Notes: a model not told the origin generated them from the sequence alone. Positions 43,093-53,019 are shown, counted from the first letter of the stretch. The stretch is 64,000 nt of DNA from Lachnospiraceae bacterium (GCA_017624855.1 JAGAMF010000005.1:310001-374000); one strand, 5' to 3'. Translations and numbers: made by a program.

Positions 43093-43163
43093 GCAAAAAA
43101 AGAGTCGATAATGTATCCGTGAGTATTCATTGTACGGATTTTATAAAAATTTCAAAAAAAATC

Positions 43164-43190
43164 TAAAGTATTGCAAAAAAACTCCGATAT
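43164..43190 (+). promoter_or_regulatory. Sigma-D (SigD/FliA-type) flagellar promoter of flgM
   Basis: TAAA (43164-43167), 15-bp spacer, tCCGATAT (43183-43190); matches TAAA-N15-GCCGATAT with one change. It precedes ATG 43230 by 39 bp and should drive the flgM operon. Confidence 0.85.
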
Positions 43191-43229
43191 CTATTACAGA
43201 TGAATATTCCAAGGAGGGAGGAATCTGAT

Positions 43230-43508
43230 ATGCGTATACAGTCTTATATTCAGGTACAGCAGCTGTACAACACGCAGAAAACAAACCGGACACAGAAGTC
43301 CACACAGACCAGCTTCTCCGATAAACTCCAGATTTCGACGATGGGAAAGGATATCCAGACGGCGAAAGCGGCATTGGCAAATACATCTGATATCAGAGAA
43401 GATAAGATTGCGGATATTAAGTCAGCAATCAAGGACGGAAGCTATGAAATTAGCAACGAGTCCTTTGCCGATAAGTTATTGGAAAGGTTTAGTCAGACAC
43501 TCGCTTAA
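43230..43508 (+). CDS. flgM: Anti-sigma-28 factor FlgM
   Basis: 92 residues; start ATG 43230 (MRIQSYIQVQQLY) after AAGGAGGG; the frame from 43200 includes the ribosome site. The C-terminal half DKIADIKSAIKDGSYEISNESFADKLLERF is the conserved sigma-D-binding helix pair. It inhibits SigD until the hook is complete and FlgM is exported. First gene of the flagellar unit. Confidence 0.92.
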   Translation: MRIQSYIQVQQLYNTQKTNRTQKSTQTSFSDKLQISTMGKDIQTAKAALANTSDIREDKIADIKSAIKDGSYEISNESFADKLLERFSQTLA

Positions 43509-43532
43509 TTTCAATATAGCTAAATTAAGCGA
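43501..43532 (+). other. Inverted repeat at the flgM stop
   Basis: TCGCTTAATTT and AAATTAAGCGA, an 11-bp perfect inverted repeat with loop CAATATAGCT overlapping the flgM stop codon, 1 bp upstream of a terminator-like hairpin. The pair could control read-through to flgN and flgK. Confidence 0.65.
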
Positions 43533-43533
43533 G

Positions 43534-43567
43534 GTGTTTGCCTAATGGGCAAACACTTTTATTTTTA
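43534..43567 (+). terminator. Terminator-like hairpin between flgM and flgN
   Basis: GTGTTTGCC / GGCAAACAC with loop TAATG and TTTTATTTTT; probably partial, because flgN-csrA lie directly beyond it. Confidence 0.75.
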
Positions 43568-43586
43568 GGAGAAAGAGGTATTCGGC

Positions 43587-44105
43587 GTGGCAAGTTTGGT
43601 TGAAAATTTGATTACCGTATTAAATAAACAATATGCGGAGTATGAGAATCTTCTTGAACTGTCCTGCAGAAAAACCACAATCATTGTGGAAGGAGACCTC
43701 GAAAAACTGCAGCAAATCACGGATGAGGAGCAACGCGTTGTTGGCATCGTGAATCACTATGAGGCTCAAAGAGCCGAAGTGATGAAAGATATCGCTAACG
43801 TAATCAACAAGGATGTTGAAACATTGAAACTTATTGACCTGGCCAATATGCTGGTACAAAGACCTGAGGAACAGAAGGCTTTGACTGAGATTCATGACAA
43901 GTTAAAAAGCGTAGCATTACGCATGAAACGCGTCAATGAGCAGAATAAAGAACTTTTGGAGAATTCTTTGGAAATGATAGCATTTGACCTGACGCTGATA
44001 CAGTCAATGCGTAAGGCACCGGAAACTGCCAATTACAACCGGGGTGCGTATAATACCGGAACGACTATGGGCAGCTTTGCAGGCAGCTTTGACACGAAGC
44101 AGTAA
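43587..44105 (+). CDS. flgN: FlgN-family flagellar export chaperone
   Basis: 172 residues; GTG start with AGGAGAAAG. Long helical coiled coil with the FlgN pattern (LVENLITVLNKQYAEYENLLEL, LIDLANMLVQRPE). It binds FlgK and FlgL before export. C-terminus is Gly/Asn-rich. Immediately followed by flgK. Confidence 0.87.
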   Translation: MASLVENLITVLNKQYAEYENLLELSCRKTTIIVEGDLEKLQQITDEEQRVVGIVNHYEAQRAEVMKDIANVINKDVETLKLIDLANMLVQRPEEQKALTEIHDKLKSVALRMKRVNEQNKELLENSLEMIAFDLTLIQSMRKAPETANYNRGAYNTGTTMGSFAGSFDTKQ

Positions 44106-44131
44106 TCTTGTTGAAATGGAGGCGGTAGATT

Positions 44132-45793
44132 ATGCCGTTAATGGGAAGCTTATATGTAGGAACATCCGGACTGCAGACCAGTCAGAATGCTCTTAATACA
44201 ACCGGTCATAACATTACCAACGCGGACACTGTCGGCTATGTGCGCCAGCAGACCATGCTTGGGGACCGTCAATACAACACCATATCTATCGACGCTACAT
44301 CCATTGCAAACAAGCAGTTGGGTCTCGGCGTTAATTATTCCCAGATCAGACAGGTTAGAGATGTATTTTTGGACCAGACCTATCGTGAAGAGAATGGTCG
44401 CTTAAGTATGTACTCTACTTTTTATAATGCAACCGAGGAAGTGGAAACTTTGCTCGGAGAACTTGACGGAGCTTCTTTCCAGGACTCTATTTCAGAACTT
44501 TGGACTTCTGTTCAGGAGTTGGCAAAGGATCCCGGCAGTTCCGTAACACAGGGTCTTTTGATGCAGCGCGCATATACTTTTATGACAGACGCGCAGGCAG
44601 TATATGACGGACTGTGTGCTTATCAGGATAATATCAACCGCGATATCAAAGATATGGTGGAAAAAATAAATGAATACGGTGCGGATATTAAGGATTTAAA
44701 CGATCAAATCCGTAAGATTGAAACCGCCGGCATTGAAAAAGCCAACGATTTAAAAGATGCAAGAAACCAGTTGCTTGACGAATTAAGCGGCATGGCAAAT
44801 ATAGATTATTACGAAGACGCTATGGGAAATGTCCTTGTAAAAATTGAAGGACACATGTTTGTAACTCCCGACAGAGTAAACGAAATTGGTTTACAGGTAG
44901 ACGAAACCACAACCTTTTATGATGTATTCTGGAAGGATGACGCCAGATTCTATGTAAACGAAGCCGGTAATACCATTTATGATACGGCTACTGCTCCAGT
45001 ATTCGATCTTTCGCAGGAATTAACACCTACCATGGATACGGATATCGGCGAATTAAAAGCGCTGGTTATTACCAGAGGCGATCACAGAGCCAATTTTACC
45101 GATATGGAGAATACTTACAATGCAGAAGGCGAAATCATTGCAACAGACAAAGAAAACTACGCAAAGATTTCCAATTCCGTAGTTATGACCGCTCAGGCAG
45201 AATTCGATAAGCTGGTACATGCGGTGGTAACTTCCATCAACGGAGCATTGGAGCAGGCTTTCCAAAACGGTGACGGCAATTACATGTCGGACGGCAAGGG
45301 AAATGCACTTCAGATTTTTCAGAGAAGTACCGCACAGCCCGGGGAGGCAGAAAATATTGCGGATGACGAAACACTGTTTACTACAGCGAATCTGATTATC
45401 AATCAGGAGTTGATGCAGACTCCCGGTAAGTTGGGATTCAAGAGACCGGATGACAGCATCGATTATGAAACCGCAGAACTTTTAAAAGAAGCTTTTGAAA
45501 AAGCAGAATATACATTAAACCCTGAAACTACCAACGGAATGAACATTCCCAGCTTTTACTCTTCATTGGTGGCTCATGTAGCAAATGACGGTGCGGTATT
45601 TAAGAGTATCAGGGATAACGAACAGATTACCGTAGATTCTACGGAAAGCGCAAGACAGCAGATTGTAGGCGTATCCACAGACGAAGAATTATCCAATATG
45701 ATTCGTTTCCAGAATGCGTACAACGCATCCAGCCGATATATCAATGTTGTCAGCCAGATGTTAGAGCATTTGCTTGCTACATTGGGCTCATAA
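44132..45793 (+). CDS. flgK: Flagellar hook-associated protein FlgK (copy 1)
   Basis: 553 residues. N-terminal flagellar rod-type motif LQTSQNALNTTGHNITNADT and C-terminal NAYNASSRYINVVSQMLEHLL are the conserved D0 helices. GGAGGCGG before ATG 44132. FlgK joins hook and filament; this is one of two tandem copies. Confidence 0.92.
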   Translation: MPLMGSLYVGTSGLQTSQNALNTTGHNITNADTVGYVRQQTMLGDRQYNTISIDATSIANKQLGLGVNYSQIRQVRDVFLDQTYREENGRLSMYSTFYNATEEVETLLGELDGASFQDSISELWTSVQELAKDPGSSVTQGLLMQRAYTFMTDAQAVYDGLCAYQDNINRDIKDMVEKINEYGADIKDLNDQIRKIETAGIEKANDLKDARNQLLDELSGMANIDYYEDAMGNVLVKIEGHMFVTPDRVNEIGLQVDETTTFYDVFWKDDARFYVNEAGNTIYDTATAPVFDLSQELTPTMDTDIGELKALVITRGDHRANFTDMENTYNAEGEIIATDKENYAKISNSVVMTAQAEFDKLVHAVVTSINGALEQAFQNGDGNYMSDGKGNALQIFQRSTAQPGEAENIADDETLFTTANLIINQELMQTPGKLGFKRPDDSIDYETAELLKEAFEKAEYTLNPETTNGMNIPSFYSSLVAHVANDGAVFKSIRDNEQITVDSTESARQQIVGVSTDEELSNMIRFQNAYNASSRYINVVSQMLEHLLATLGS

Positions 45794-45827
45794 TTAAGTA
45801 AAAGTAAGAAAGTAAGGAGGGAGCAGC

Positions 45828-47681
45828 ATGGCATCACAATTTTATGGTTTGAATATTGCATATACAGGATTGCTTGCATCAAATGCGGCTCTGAATACTA
45901 CTTCAAACAATATTGCAAACATTGAAACCAAAGGTTATAGCAAACAGGTGGTAAATCAGACCGCTGCGGAAGCTTTAAGAACTTATACAACCTTCGGTTG
46001 TTCCGGTTCCGGTGTTGATGTGGATTCCATCGAAAGACTTCGCGATGAATTCTATGATGTAAAATATTGGGGCAACAATCAGATTAAGGGTGAATATTCC
46101 AAGAAGAATTACTACACTTCTCAGTTGGAGCAGTATTTTATCGATGATGACACCGTAAAAGGTTTTAAATCCATTTTTGATGAAATGTTTAACTCTGTAC
46201 AGGAGTTAATGAAGAGCGCCGGTGACAGCGTGGTAAAAGCACAGTTTATCGGTTATTCCAATAACTTAACCACATATTTCAATGAGATGGCTTCCAATCT
46301 TTCCAAGGTGCAGGAAGATATCAATTCCGAAATTAAGGTAAAAACAGATGAAATTAACTCTTTGGCAGAGGAAATTGCATCCTTAAACAAGCAGATTAAC
46401 GTAATCGAATTAACCGGTGTAAAAGCCAACGAATTAAGAGACCAGAGAACGGTCCTTATTGATCAGTTATCTGCTATCGTAGATGTGGATGTAACAGAAA
46501 CACCTATTTATGATACATACAATCCTGAGCGTTTTACCGGTGCACATCGTTGTATCGTAACCATTGCGGCAGGCCAGGTACTGGTAGACGGCAGTGATTA
46601 TAACGGATTGCAGTGTAAGGCGAGAGAGACTACCAATAAAGCATATCAATCCGATATACAGGGCATGTACGATATTTATTGGAGCAACGGTGCACCTTTT
46701 GGAATGTACAATGCTTCCATGGGTGGCGAACTTGCAGGTCTTTTACAGATGAGAGACGGTAATAACGGCGAGTACTTTTATGGTGAGTTTACAAACTTGC
46801 GTAAGGATGCCGAGGGTAACGCGCTTGCAACCATTAAGGTAACCGCAGATTATCTTTTGGATATGACCAAATGTACCTTACCGGATTCCGGAACCATTAA
46901 TATCGGTAATACCTTGTATAAGTACAGCGAGTGGTCTTTTGATTCCACAATAGGCTCTTATACTTTTAAAATTAATAAAGACGAGAATGAGACGGAAGTT
47001 CCGTATTCCAAACTTCATCGTGAAGCTTCCGTAAATCAGCCGGTAAATTACAAGGGAATTCCTTATTATCAGGAGCAGTTAAATGAGTGGGTAAGGTTAT
47101 TTGCCAAGGCATTCAACGGTATTCTTACTCAGGAAGGCAGCAGTGATGTATACGGCGATCCCGGAAGAAATCTTTTTACCGGTAATTTAGCTATCGATAA
47201 GCAGTTATCCTTCCGTCATGAAGACGGTATCAACGGAGTGATTACCTCTTCTACCGACTGTTACAGAATGTTAACCGCCGCAAACTTCGGAATCAACGAA
47301 GACCTTTTGGAGAATGCCGACAGATTGGCAACCCATACGGATGCGGCAGCAGGTCAGGATAAATATGACTTATTGGAAGAACTGTATTCCATGAAATCCG
47401 ATGCCAATGTAATGACATTCCGCGGCGGTACCGCAGAAGAGTTATTGGAGTGGATTCTCGGCGATGTGGCGTTAAATGCAGAGCGTGCCGAAACATTTTA
47501 CGGCAATGCGGATGTTATGGCATCTAAGGTGGATAATCAGAGAACATCCATCTCCGGTGTAGACAATGATGAAGAAGCAGTAAGCCTTGTAAAATATCAG
47601 AACGCTTACAATCTTTCATCTAAAATGATTCAGGTTTTAACAGAGATTTATGACAGATTGATTCTTGAAACCGGCGTATAA
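45828..47681 (+). CDS. flgK: FlgK (copy 2, divergent)
   Basis: 617 residues with the same ends (ALNTTSNNIANIETKGYSKQ; NAYNLSSKMIQVLTEIYDRL). The middle is longer and different from copy 1. GGAGGGAG precedes the ATG. Two FlgK-like proteins occur in several Lachnospiraceae and may make a two-ring junction; which one is the main HAP1 is not clear here. Confidence 0.9.
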   Translation: MASQFYGLNIAYTGLLASNAALNTTSNNIANIETKGYSKQVVNQTAAEALRTYTTFGCSGSGVDVDSIERLRDEFYDVKYWGNNQIKGEYSKKNYYTSQLEQYFIDDDTVKGFKSIFDEMFNSVQELMKSAGDSVVKAQFIGYSNNLTTYFNEMASNLSKVQEDINSEIKVKTDEINSLAEEIASLNKQINVIELTGVKANELRDQRTVLIDQLSAIVDVDVTETPIYDTYNPERFTGAHRCIVTIAAGQVLVDGSDYNGLQCKARETTNKAYQSDIQGMYDIYWSNGAPFGMYNASMGGELAGLLQMRDGNNGEYFYGEFTNLRKDAEGNALATIKVTADYLLDMTKCTLPDSGTINIGNTLYKYSEWSFDSTIGSYTFKINKDENETEVPYSKLHREASVNQPVNYKGIPYYQEQLNEWVRLFAKAFNGILTQEGSSDVYGDPGRNLFTGNLAIDKQLSFRHEDGINGVITSSTDCYRMLTAANFGINEDLLENADRLATHTDAAAGQDKYDLLEELYSMKSDANVMTFRGGTAEELLEWILGDVALNAERAETFYGNADVMASKVDNQRTSISGVDNDEEAVSLVKYQNAYNLSSKMIQVLTEIYDRLILETGV

Positions 47682-47702
47682 AAGTAAGATAGGAGGGCTG
47701 CT

Positions 47703-49238
47703 ATGAGAATTACAAATAAAATCATGCAGAATAACACCCTGTATAACATTAACCAGAATAAAATTTTACAGGATAAGTTAAATACCCAGATTACAACCAA
47801 GAAGAAGGTGACAAAGCCTTCCGACGATCCGGTTGTGGCAATTCGTTCCCTGCGCTTGAGAAGCAATTTGAGCCAGGTGAGTCAGTATAATGAAAAGAAT
47901 ATTCCCGATGCGGAGCAGTGGCTGGAATTGACTGAATCTGCGGTTCAGACTACCGTAGATGTGGTTGCAAACATGATTACCGAGTTTCAGAGAGGCTCTA
48001 AGAGCAATTTGCAGACTTCCGACCGTGCGGTTATTTTGGAAAGCTTAAAGCAGCTTCGTGATGAAGTATATGCTACCGGTGATTCGGATTTCGCGGGAAG
48101 AACCATTTTTACAGGTTACAGAACGGATACGAAGTTATCTTTTAACGAAGATACAACTCAGGAATATGTAATTAACGAACAGATTACCAATCAGAGTATC
48201 GATACCCAGACATATGTTGATATGGGTAAGTTGCTTACATTGAATGAAACCAATTTTACCAATGCGGATATGACTACGGAGCAGGAAGTGGACAGATATG
48301 AGATTCACAGAATCCGTCTTGCTTACGAGAACTTGGATGAGGGCATGGTTCCTACAATCAATCAGGCCATTGGCCATGATGAGAACGGTAAAACTCTTTA
48401 TGCAAGTCTTGGCAATGTAACAACAATGTCCGTAAGCGGTACCGTAGATCCTTACAGAGTGGTTTCGGATCCGAATTATGCCGACTATGATGCAGATGCA
48501 ATTATCTTTGTACCGGAAACCGGAGAATTGCTTCTTGGAGATACGGCATATAAGGCAATGCAGGCTTTGGATCCTGCACAGGAGATTAAGATTACCTATC
48601 AGAAGAGCGAATGGGCGGACGGAGATTTGAGACCGGAACATTACTTTGCCTGCGAATCAAACGGAATCAGCTATAATGCAGAGTACTTAACCAAGGTGGG
48701 TAACACGCAGAAACAGGTAATTGAATATGATGTTGGATTTAACCAGCAGTTGCAGGTCAATACCACTGCAGATGAGGTATATCTTCACGGTATTGGAAGG
48801 GCGGTTGATGAGGCATTGGATCTTCTTGATAAAATGGATAAAATCGATGCGGTTGTGGCAAAGCTGGAAGGCATGGTAGATAACGCAGCATACGATCAGA
48901 AGGCGGTTGAAGAAAAATTAGCTGCTGCAAAGAAGGCTCAGACTTACATGGAAGATACTTTGCAGAGAACATTTGAAAGCGGTATCACTGAGATGCAGGG
49001 CTATCTGGATACAGTGAATATGGCATATACGACCATTGGTAACCGCTCACTTCGTCTTACTCTGATTGAGAATCGTTTAGGCAATCAGCAGACGGCGTTT
49101 GAAACTTTAACATCTGAGAATGAAGATGCGGATATCGCAGATTTGGCAGTACAGTTAAGCAGTGCAGAACTTACATATGATGCGGCATTGGCGGCAACCG
49201 GTAAGCTTTTGCAGACATCCTTAATGAATTATATTTAA
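47703..49238 (+). CDS. flgL: Flagellar hook-associated protein FlgL
   Basis: 511 residues, longer than usual (about 300-320). N-terminus MRITNKIMQNNTLYNIN and C-terminus ADLAVQLSSAELTYDAALAA match FlgL/flagellin D0. The insert (about 160-370) is unusual, with DUF-like beta segments. AGGAGGG precedes the ATG. Confidence 0.9.
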   Translation: MRITNKIMQNNTLYNINQNKILQDKLNTQITTKKKVTKPSDDPVVAIRSLRLRSNLSQVSQYNEKNIPDAEQWLELTESAVQTTVDVVANMITEFQRGSKSNLQTSDRAVILESLKQLRDEVYATGDSDFAGRTIFTGYRTDTKLSFNEDTTQEYVINEQITNQSIDTQTYVDMGKLLTLNETNFTNADMTTEQEVDRYEIHRIRLAYENLDEGMVPTINQAIGHDENGKTLYASLGNVTTMSVSGTVDPYRVVSDPNYADYDADAIIFVPETGELLLGDTAYKAMQALDPAQEIKITYQKSEWADGDLRPEHYFACESNGISYNAEYLTKVGNTQKQVIEYDVGFNQQLQVNTTADEVYLHGIGRAVDEALDLLDKMDKIDAVVAKLEGMVDNAAYDQKAVEEKLAAAKKAQTYMEDTLQRTFESGITEMQGYLDTVNMAYTTIGNRSLRLTLIENRLGNQQTAFETLTSENEDADIADLAVQLSSAELTYDAALAATGKLLQTSLMNYI

Positions 49239-49259
49239 AAAACGGAAGGTGGTATTGGT

Positions 49260-49715
49260 ATGGTAATGAATACTAGATTATTTGGGGAAGTAACGATTGA
49301 TGACAACAAGATGCTTCATTTTCCGGGAGGAATCGTAGGATTTCCCGATTTGCAGGATTTTGCCCTGATTCATGACGCCGAGCAGGGAGAAGGCGGTGGA
49401 ATTCACTGGATGCAGTCGGTGCAGGAACCTAATTTTGCAATGCCTGTTATTGATCCTTTGCGCGTAAAACCCGATTATGACCCTATTGTTGAAGATGAAT
49501 TATTGAGCACTTTGGGAGAAATTCAGCCCAATGATGTATTAGTGCTTGTAACAATTACGGTACCTTCGGATTTGACCAAGATGACAGTGAATTTAAAAGC
49601 ACCTTTTATTATCAATGTGGCAACAAGAAAAGCATGTCAGGTTATCGTGGAAGATTATGAGATTAAGTTCCCTGTCTACGACATCCTTCAGAAAATGAAA
49701 AAGGAGGGTGAGTAA
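49260..49715 (+). CDS. fliW: Flagellar assembly factor FliW
   Basis: 151 residues: FGEVTIDDNKMLHFPGGIVGF and NLKAPFIINVATRKACQVI are the family signature. FliW binds flagellin and CsrA, freeing CsrA when flagellin is exported. AAGGTGG is 7 nt before ATG. It ends one base before csrA. Confidence 0.93.
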   Translation: MVMNTRLFGEVTIDDNKMLHFPGGIVGFPDLQDFALIHDAEQGEGGGIHWMQSVQEPNFAMPVIDPLRVKPDYDPIVEDELLSTLGEIQPNDVLVLVTITVPSDLTKMTVNLKAPFIINVATRKACQVIVEDYEIKFPVYDILQKMKKEGE

Positions 49716-49716
49716 G

Positions 49717-49932
49717 ATGTTAGCGTTATCCAGAAAGAAAAACGAAGCGATTGTGATTAACAACAATGTTGAAATCACCGTATTGGAAATCAAAGGCGAC
49801 CAGGTAAAGCTTGGTATCTCTGCTCCGAAGGAAGTGCCTGTATACCGTAAAGAGGTATATGTACAGATTCAGGATGCAAACAAAGAGGCAATGAATGTGA
49901 TTTCCACGGATGCATTGAATAAATTATTTTAA
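49717..49932 (+). CDS. csrA: Carbon storage regulator CsrA
   Basis: 71 residues starting MLALSRKKNEAIVINNN; ATG 49717 with AAGGAGGG 7 nt upstream. It binds GGA motifs in mRNA leaders, notably flagellin. The RNA-binding strand and Arg/Lys are intact (ISAPKEVPVYRKEVY). Coupled with fliW. Confidence 0.95.
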   Translation: MLALSRKKNEAIVINNNVEITVLEIKGDQVKLGISAPKEVPVYRKEVYVQIQDANKEAMNVISTDALNKLF

Positions 49933-49950
49933 TCAAATATAGTGTTGTAA

Positions 49951-49990
49951 AAGTACTCTTAGGCCGATAAAGGTTAAGAGTACTTTTTTA
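49951..49990 (+). terminator. Terminator of the flagellar unit
   Basis: AAGTACTCTTA / TAAGAGTACTT with 13-nt loop, followed by a T-run; perfect 11-bp stem. Confidence 0.92.
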
Positions 49991-50020
49991 TTGCAAGGAT
50001 ATAAAAGTATCTGTTACAAT
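49991..50020 (+). promoter_or_regulatory. Sigma-A-type promoter of the HD-GYP gene
   Basis: TTGCAA, 18-bp spacer, TACAAT. The start would lie near 50027, about 32 bp before ATG 50059. Confidence 0.6.
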
Positions 50021-50058
50021 AACTATGTGTGTAGTGTTTTTAACGAAAGGGTAAAAGA

Positions 50059-53019
50059 ATGCGTTTTTTTATAATAAAAAAATGGAATATCACGCTGTTT
50101 CTTGGCGGATTATTGTTATGTATTATGTGCCTGATTCCCTCTATGCAGGCTTTTGCCGTAGGGGATAACGATACATCATATGTAATCACGCTGTACAATG
50201 AGCGGAACGGTTTACCCACCGGCGAAGCAAATACGGTTTTACAGACTTCCGACGGCTATATCTGGATTGGAAGTTATGGCGGTTTGATTCGCTATGACGG
50301 TACGGAATTCCGCAATTACAGTATGGAACGCAAGATTGAGTCCAGTTCAATCCGTGCCTTATATGAGGATGCAAAGGGGCGTTTGTGGATTGGAACCAAT
50401 GATGCCGGTGTTTTTGTTATGGAAAACGATATTTTTGTAAAAATATCATTGCCGGAAGACCGTTCTTTCCTGTGCGTCAGAGATTTTGCGGAAGGCGAAG
50501 ACGGCTCTATCTATGTGGCATCAAATTCCGGTTTGGCGAAAATTTCCGATGGTAAAATCATTCCTTATGAAGCAGATGTTTTAAAAGGAAATACCGTATA
50601 TTCCGTGGCTCTGGATTCTTATGGAAGAGTATGGGGCGCGGCAAGTAATGGAGAATGTGTGGTAATTGGTACTGATGGAGTGGCAACAGTGCTTTCTTCG
50701 GATGCTTTCTTTGATGAAGAAGATGTTTACAGTCTGGACTCCGATGATGAAGGTAATATTGTAATTGGCAGTTCGGGGAGTCGAATTGCAGAGGTTGGAT
50801 TTAAAAGTGAAACTTTAGATAAAAACACATTTTCCATCCGATACTACGGAACCGGTAGTGTTACGGTACATAATGCGGTGTTTGTCAGTGAAAACGGAGA
50901 AATTCTTGTTTGTGGTAATAATGGTCTTGCGGTGATCGGTACAAACGGAAGTGTGACGGAATTTGGGGAGGAAGATCATGCGGTTTCCGTTAATGCGGCG
51001 ATTATTGATTATGAAAATGATATTTGGCAGGCATCTTCTGCATACGGTCTGACGAAGTATTCCGTTGGTTGTTTTGATACACCCAATGAGAAGGCAGGTT
51101 TGAATGGCGTAACGGTAAATACCATTGCATATCAGGCCGAGAGTTGGTACATCGGAAACGATACGGGACTGATGATTCGCGACAAGGATTGGAATCCTGT
51201 TGAAAATGAATTAACGCAAAAATTTGATAATATAAGAATTCGTTGCATTTTATCCGATAAAGCCGGAAATGTGTGGATTGCAAGTTATTCGGATTACCCG
51301 GTTGTCTGTTATAATACGGCAGACGGAAGTATGAAGGAATTCAGCACTGATACCGGGCTTACCGGCAACAAGGCCAGAGTGGTTACGCAATTGTCAGACG
51401 GCAGAATTGCAGTAGGAACCCAGAGTGGTGTGGATATTTTTGAAAACGCAGAATTAAAAGAATCCTATACCCATGAAGACGGTCTGGATAATCCCACAAT
51501 TTTATGTATTGCAGAAGGTTTCGAAGGCGAATTGGTAGTCGGAAGTGACGGTGGAGGAATCTATGTCATAAAAGATGGCAGCATTACCAATTACGGCTTT
51601 GAAGAAGGTCTTGGTGAAGGCGTAGTTCTGCGTATGCTCAGGGATGAAGAAAACGACGGATGGTTCATCAGCGCAGGCAGTAGTTTATATTATTGGAACA
51701 GCGATAAAAGTTTCTGGCAGATTACCAATTTTAGTAAAGATGCGGGAAGTATTTTCGAATTTTATGAAAAAGACGGAAAGTTGTGGCTGTTGCAGAATAA
51801 CGGTATTTTAACCGTTGATAAAGAACAGTTGCTGAGCGGTGAAGTGACAGAAGTGGTGCGTCACGATTTCGGTCATGGTTTAACCGGTTCCCTAAATGCA
51901 AATACATGGAATTACATGTCGGATGACGGGAAACTCTACATGTCTACCAGAAGCGGTATCAGTATATTCGGGTTTGAGGCTGTGGAGCATGATTTACCCA
52001 TGGTAATTATAAACAGTATCAATGTGGACGGACAGATTTATGAGCATCCTACGGAAGTAGAGATAGCAGGCGGTGCCCGTCGTGTTACCATTGATTTTTC
52101 GGCGCTTTCTTTTACCAATACCACAGAGATGCGAGTTGCATACTCTCTGGACGGTTTTGATAAAGAACCGGTTGTTTTGATGGATAAAAGCGGAAGTGTC
52201 AGCTACACAAACCTTCCCGGCGGTGAGTATACCTTCCGTGTGTGGGTGTATAACCCGGCGAATCCGGAAGAAGTGTTTGAGCAGTCTTTTAGTATTGTAA
52301 AAGCAAAGCAGTGGTATGAGGAGCCCCTATTCTGGGTATTGGTATCCATAGCGGCATTGGCGCTTGTGGCAGGAATTGTAATGCTGGCAGCAAGTGTTCG
52401 CATTCGAAGAATGCATGAGCGGCAGCAGGAGTATAAGAGTATTGTGGAGCAGTCATTGCTTACCTTTGCTAAGACCATTGATGCGAAAGATCCTTATACC
52501 AAAGGTCATTCTACCCGAGTTGCGGCTTATTCGAGAGAGTTGGCAAAACGCCTTGGCATGACGGAAGATGAGCAGGAACGCATTTATTATATTGCCCTTA
52601 TGCATGATATCGGTAAAATCGGTGTGCCCGATTCCATTTTGAACAAAAAAGGCGAGCTTACGGATGAAGAGCGTAAAATTATTCAGAATCATGTTAAAGT
52701 CGGCGGAGATATTTTAAAAGATTTTACTGCGTTGGAAGGAATTGGAGACGGTGCAAAATATCACCACGAGCGGTGTGACGGTAAGGGATATTGCATGGGA
52801 CTGACCAGAGAGCAGATTCCCATGGTTGCCCGTATTATCGGCGTAGCGGATTCCTATGATGCAATGGCCAGTGACCGTTGCTATCGTGATGCATTACCTG
52901 AAGATGTGATTATTGACGAATTGACGCAGTGTTGCGGAACACAGTTTGACCCGGATGTGGTACCTCATATGTTGACAATGATTGAGGAGGGTATTGCGCC
53001 GATGAAGGAAGAGGCGTAA
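50059..53019 (+). CDS. Membrane sensor with Reg_prop propeller, Y_Y_Y and HD-GYP c-di-GMP phosphodiesterase
   Basis: 986 residues. Signal peptide about 1-33; two-component-regulator propeller repeats (about 45-640; WIGSYGGLIRYDG, LWIGTNDAGVF); Y_Y_Y domain about 670-750; transmembrane helix about 757-779; HD-GYP domain about 795-980 (HSTRVAAYS, HDIGKIGVPD, HHERCDGKGYC). HD-GYP enzymes hydrolyse c-di-GMP; the canonical GYP reads GYC here. It likely senses polysaccharide or a periplasmic ligand and lowers c-di-GMP to favour motility. It follows the flagellar operon but has its own promoter. Confidence 0.93.
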   Translation: MRFFIIKKWNITLFLGGLLLCIMCLIPSMQAFAVGDNDTSYVITLYNERNGLPTGEANTVLQTSDGYIWIGSYGGLIRYDGTEFRNYSMERKIESSSIRALYEDAKGRLWIGTNDAGVFVMENDIFVKISLPEDRSFLCVRDFAEGEDGSIYVASNSGLAKISDGKIIPYEADVLKGNTVYSVALDSYGRVWGAASNGECVVIGTDGVATVLSSDAFFDEEDVYSLDSDDEGNIVIGSSGSRIAEVGFKSETLDKNTFSIRYYGTGSVTVHNAVFVSENGEILVCGNNGLAVIGTNGSVTEFGEEDHAVSVNAAIIDYENDIWQASSAYGLTKYSVGCFDTPNEKAGLNGVTVNTIAYQAESWYIGNDTGLMIRDKDWNPVENELTQKFDNIRIRCILSDKAGNVWIASYSDYPVVCYNTADGSMKEFSTDTGLTGNKARVVTQLSDGRIAVGTQSGVDIFENAELKESYTHEDGLDNPTILCIAEGFEGELVVGSDGGGIYVIKDGSITNYGFEEGLGEGVVLRMLRDEENDGWFISAGSSLYYWNSDKSFWQITNFSKDAGSIFEFYEKDGKLWLLQNNGILTVDKEQLLSGEVTEVVRHDFGHGLTGSLNANTWNYMSDDGKLYMSTRSGISIFGFEAVEHDLPMVIINSINVDGQIYEHPTEVEIAGGARRVTIDFSALSFTNTTEMRVAYSLDGFDKEPVVLMDKSGSVSYTNLPGGEYTFRVWVYNPANPEEVFEQSFSIVKAKQWYEEPLFWVLVSIAALALVAGIVMLAASVRIRRMHERQQEYKSIVEQSLLTFAKTIDAKDPYTKGHSTRVAAYSRELAKRLGMTEDEQERIYYIALMHDIGKIGVPDSILNKKGELTDEERKIIQNHVKVGGDILKDFTALEGIGDGAKYHHERCDGKGYCMGLTREQIPMVARIIGVADSYDAMASDRCYRDALPEDVIIDELTQCCGTQFDPDVVPHMLTMIEEGIAPMKEEA

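Noticed and set aside
43180..43200. Possible sixth copy of the island motif near GATATCTATT
   Set aside because: The -10-like half is partial and no AAAACC lies 24 bp upstream; the segment fits a sigma-D promoter instead.
50000..50020. AAGTATCTGTT resembling the island -10 half-site
   Set aside because: No AAAAC at the 24-bp offset; better read as part of a sigma-A promoter.
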